Assembly: GCA_016929985.1 (NCBI GenBank)
Contig: JAFGIH010000139.1
Coordinates: 1-7,370, forward strand
Reading direction: 5' to 3'
Source: Thermoleophilia bacterium
GTDB taxonomy: Bacteria > Actinomycetota > Thermoleophilia > RBG-16-64-13
DNA length: 7,370 nucleotides
The position numbers and the translations under genes were made by a program. Every line of letters starts with the position of its first letter. Positions within the stretch are counted from its first letter, which is position 1. Positions 5,536 to 7,370 of this stretch are shown piece by piece. Below the pieces are notes generated by a model. The model was not told where the DNA came from. It saw nothing but the letters and a program-made list of their open reading frames with translations, and did not search any database.

Positions 5536-5577
5536 GTATGCGCTATTATAACCGTGTAAACGGGTATACGCGATAAC
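5536..5577. repeat. Imperfect direct repeats in the acr3 promoter region
   Basis: GTATGCGCTATTATAAC (5536-5552) and GTATACGCGATAAC (5564-5577) share a GTAT-CGC-AT-AAC core, with start positions 28 bases apart. They flank ACCGTGTAAACGGGT, itself an imperfect dyad. The first copy includes AT-rich hexamers usable as -10 boxes on either strand. Such a paired layout fits binding by a dimeric regulator next to the acr3 promoter. Confidence 0.4.
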
Positions 5578-5619
5578 GATGTGGTTGGCGAGGCTTGCTA
5601 AGACTGACGGCGGAGTGGC

Positions 5620-6705
5620 ATGAGAAGGCTCTCGTTCCTCGATAGATACCTGACCCTGTGGATCTTCCTGGCCATGGCTATTGGCGTGGGGGCGGGGTAC
5701 CTGTGGCCTCAGATCGGTAGAGCCATCGAGAGCGCATCCATCGGCACTACCTCCATCCCCATCGCCATCGGGCTGATCGTGATGATGTACCCGCCGCTGG
5801 CCAAGGTGCACTACGAGGAACTGGGCGACGTCTTTCGTAACTGGCGCGTTCTGGGGCTCTCGCTCGTTCAGAACTGGGTGGTCGGCCCCATCCTGATGTT
5901 CTTCTTGGCCATCCTCCTGCTCTCTGACAAACCTGCGCTCATGCAGGGTGTCATCATGATCGGGCTCGCGCGCTGCATCGCTATGGTGATCGTGTGGAAC
6001 GAACTGGCGAAGGGAGATAGCGAGTACGCTGCCGGGTTGGTGGCGTTCAACTCGGTATTCCAGGTGCTCTTCTACTCCGTCTACGCCTTCGTGTTCATCA
6101 CCGTGCTGCCCGGTTGGTTCGGGCTGGAGGGGGCGGCGGTCGACGTGAGCATCGGCGAGATCGCGAAGAGCGTGGGCATCTATCTGGGCATCCCGTTCGT
6201 GGCGGGGATCCTCACGCGGTTCACGTTGCTCCGTTTCAAGACGAAGGAGTGGTACGAGAAGCAGTTCATCACCCGCATCAGCCCCATTACGCTGATCGCG
6301 CTTCTCTTCACGATCCTGGTGATGTTCTCTCTCAAGGGCGAGATCATCGTGCAACTCCCGCTGGACGTGGTGCGGGTGGCCGTTCCCCTGCTGATCTACT
6401 TCGTGGTGATGTTCCTGGTGAGCTTCTTCATGGGCAAGAGGATCGGGGCAGACTACTCTAAGAGCACCACTCTGGCCTTCACGGCGGCCTCCAACAACTT
6501 CGAGCTGGCCATCGCCGTGGCTGTCGCCGTTTTCGGTCTGGGCTCGGCCCAGGCTTTCGCCGCCGTCATCGGACCGCTGGTTGAGGTGCCGGTGATGATC
6601 GGCCTCGTGAACGTGGCCTTCTGGCTACAACGGCGGTACTGGCCGGCCAAAACGGGGGGCGCGTCCCCGGTTCTTGCATCGAGCAATCAACAAGATGGGA
6701 GATAG
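5620..6705 (+). CDS. acr3: Arsenite efflux permease Acr3
   Basis: A 361-residue inner-membrane protein with about ten hydrophobic helices, the usual size of bacterial Acr3. It exports arsenite (and in some homologues antimonite), driven by the membrane potential or proton gradient. The family signature [19 protein letters not shown] contains C119, the conserved cysteine essential in characterised Acr3 proteins. [19 protein letters not shown] and [13 protein letters not shown] carry the conserved C-terminal helices, with E322 matching the essential glutamate. The NWVVGP and MYPPLAKV segments also match Acr3 and not the unrelated ArsB family. ATG 5620 has GGCGGAG four bases upstream. The leader lies in the repeat-rich region shared with the divergent permease. 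Its stop is three bases before arsM, so the two form an operon. No ArsC fusion domain is present. Confidence 0.97.
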   Translation: MRRLSFLDRYLTLWIFLAMAIGVGAGYLWPQIGRAIESASIGTTSIPIAIGLIVMMYPPLAKVHYEELGDVFRNWRVLGLSLVQNWVVGPILMFFLAILLLSDKPALMQGVIMIGLARCIAMVIVWNELAKGDSEYAAGLVAFNSVFQVLFYSVYAFVFITVLPGWFGLEGAAVDVSIGEIAKSVGIYLGIPFVAGILTRFTLLRFKTKEWYEKQFITRISPITLIALLFTILVMFSLKGEIIVQLPLDVVRVAVPLLIYFVVMFLVSFFMGKRIGADYSKSTTLAFTAASNNFELAIAVAVAVFGLGSAQAFAAVIGPLVEVPVMIGLVNVAFWLQRRYWPAKTGGASPVLASSNQQDGR

Positions 6706-6708
6706 GTG

Positions 6709-7370
6709 ATGTCGGAAAACAGAGATCAGGATGTGATCCGCGACGCCGTGCGCGATCGCTATGCGGAGATCGCGTCGACGGGTTCGTCGTGCTGCGGCGG
6801 GTCGTCGTGCTGCGGCTCCTCCGATGACGGAGGCGATGGCGACTGGGAATATCTGGGCCGCAAGACGGGCGTGGAGCAGTCTCTGAAGCTCGGGTATTCG
6901 GAGGAAGAGCTGTCGGTGGCCCCCGAGGGGGCCAATCTAGGCTTGGGCTGCGGTAATCCACAGGCCATCGCCGATCTCAAGCCGGGCGAAGTGGTGGTCG
7001 ACCTGGGCGCAGGCGCCGGTTTCGACTGCTTCCTGGCCGCCCGCGCTGTCGGCCCGACCGGCCGGGCCATCGGCGTGGACATGACCCCGGAGATGGTGGG
7101 CAGGGCCAGAGACAACGCGCGGAAGTCGGGTTATGACAACGTCGATTTCCGCCTGGGCGAGATCGAGCATCTCCCGGTAGCCGACGGGACGGCCGATGTG
7201 ATCATCTCCAACTGCGTCATCAACCTGTCTCCGGACAAGCCGGCGGTGTACGCGGAGGCCTTCCGGGTGCTGAAACCCGGGGGACGCCTGGCGGTGAGCG
7301 ACGTGGTGGCCACGGCTGAGCTGCCGCCGGAGTGGAAGGATGACATGGCCCTGCGCTGCACCTGCATCTC
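6709..7370 (+). CDS. arsM: Arsenite S-adenosylmethyltransferase ArsM (3' end outside window)
   Basis: The first 220 codons of a class I SAM methyltransferase run off the right edge. SAM motif I is VVVDLGAGAGFDC (95-107), followed by GVDMTPEMV (acidic residue D124 for the ribose). The arsenite-binding cysteines of ArsM are present: C81 in NLGLGCGNP, C169 in ISNCVINLSPDKP, and the third from the CTCI segment (C217/C219) at the edge. The N-terminus carries two CC pairs (C28-C29, C34-C35) in a Ser/Gly-rich stretch encoded by a near-perfect duplicated 18-base unit. ArsM methylates As(III) with SAM and thiols to mono-, di- and trimethylarsenicals, the last volatile. ATG 6709 has GGGAGA (6697-6702) inside the acr3 end; GTG 6706 in the same frame is an alternative. 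Only three bases separate it from acr3, so the two are co-expressed. Confidence 0.96.
   Translation, partial: MSENRDQDVIRDAVRDRYAEIASTGSSCCGGSSCCGSSDDGGDGDWEYLGRKTGVEQSLKLGYSEEELSVAPEGANLGLGCGNPQAIADLKPGEVVVDLGAGAGFDCFLAARAVGPTGRAIGVDMTPEMVGRARDNARKSGYDNVDFRLGEIEHLPVADGTADVIISNCVINLSPDKPAVYAEAFRVLKPGGRLAVSDVVATAELPPEWKDDMALRCTCI
6784..6816 (+). repeat. Duplicated Ser-Ser-Cys-Cys-Gly coding unit in arsM
   Basis: The 15-mer TCGTCGTGCTGCGGC occurs twice (6784-6798 and 6802-6816), separated by GGG. Each copy encodes Ser-Ser-Cys-Cys-Gly in the N-terminal part of ArsM, giving four adjacent cysteines in two pairs. Identity at the DNA level, not just the protein level, points to a recent in-frame duplication. 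Confidence 0.85.

Larger units (their letters stand above)
5371..5619. promoter_or_regulatory. Divergent regulatory region between the permease unit and acr3-arsM
   Basis: This 249-base noncoding region should contain promoters for both strands. Visible elements are the 19-bp inverted repeat at 5412-5430, a 7-bp inverted repeat pair AGTGCCC/GGGCACT (5448-5454 and 5478-5484), a TTGACA hexamer (5484-5489, plus) without a good partner -10, a consensus TATAAT on the minus strand (5550-5545), the direct repeats at 5536-5577, and GGCGGAG (5609-5615) before acr3. The patch 5536-5580 is markedly more AT-rich than its surroundings, as expected for a promoter core. Start points cannot be fixed from sequence. 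Confidence 0.6.

Noticed and set aside
5428..6354. Long minus-strand open frame of 308 codons opposite acr3
   Set aside because: It is rich in His, Asp, Glu, Arg and Gln in a way typical of the antisense of hydrophobic membrane-protein codons, it runs opposite most of acr3, and it resembles no protein family.

Overview
The window is a high-GC bacterial arsenic-resistance island. It joins phosphate-uptake genes on the left to arsenic-detoxification genes on the right. The organism cannot be named from the sequence. High GC, Gly-Gly-Ala-Gly type Shine-Dalgarno sites (AGGAGG, GGAGGT), a thioredoxin-coupled type ArsC, an Acr3 pump and a radical SAM protein resembling tungsten-enzyme maturases would fit an anaerobic or facultative high-GC Gram-positive lineage or another deep-branching high-GC bacterium. 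This is inference only.

Layout. Bases 1-121 are the 3' end of a probable pstS (phosphate-binding lipoprotein of the Pst ABC transporter, plus strand). It is followed by a PhoB/OmpR-type response regulator (183-956, plus). Next comes a minus-strand operon read right to left: a small zinc-ribbon protein (2067-1837), a two-helix '2TM-domain' membrane protein (1812-1438) and arsC (1445-1008). Its promoter lies in a 2068-2341 gap shared with a divergent plus-strand pair: a membrane-anchored TPR-like protein (2342-2707) and a small winged-helix protein (2741-3067). A second minus-strand unit carries a TauE/SafE-family permease (5370-4453) and then a radical SAM/SPASM protein (4391-3054). Across a regulatory region with clear inverted and direct repeats (about 5371-5619) lies the plus-strand pair acr3 (5620-6705) and arsM (6709 to the right edge, incomplete).

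How the genes fit together. Arsenate enters through phosphate transporters such as Pst. ArsC reduces it to arsenite, Acr3 exports arsenite, and ArsM methylates it. The PhoB-like regulator beside pstS suggests that phosphate uptake is tuned together with arsenic stress. The permease, the radical SAM enzyme, and the zinc-ribbon, 2TM, TPR and winged-helix proteins have no established place in this pathway and are the least explained part of the island. No recognisable ArsR repressor with a cysteine metal site, no sensor kinase, no mobile element, no CRISPR array and no RNA gene was seen.

The most unusual observations are: the radical SAM frame lacks an ATG/GTG/TTG start able to include its AbrB-like N-terminal strand (a CTG with a spaced Shine-Dalgarno site is present); a 19-bp inverted repeat and a 28-bp-spaced direct repeat lie between the permease and acr3; arsC is translationally coupled to a small membrane protein; and the response regulator carries a CxxC at its N-terminus.
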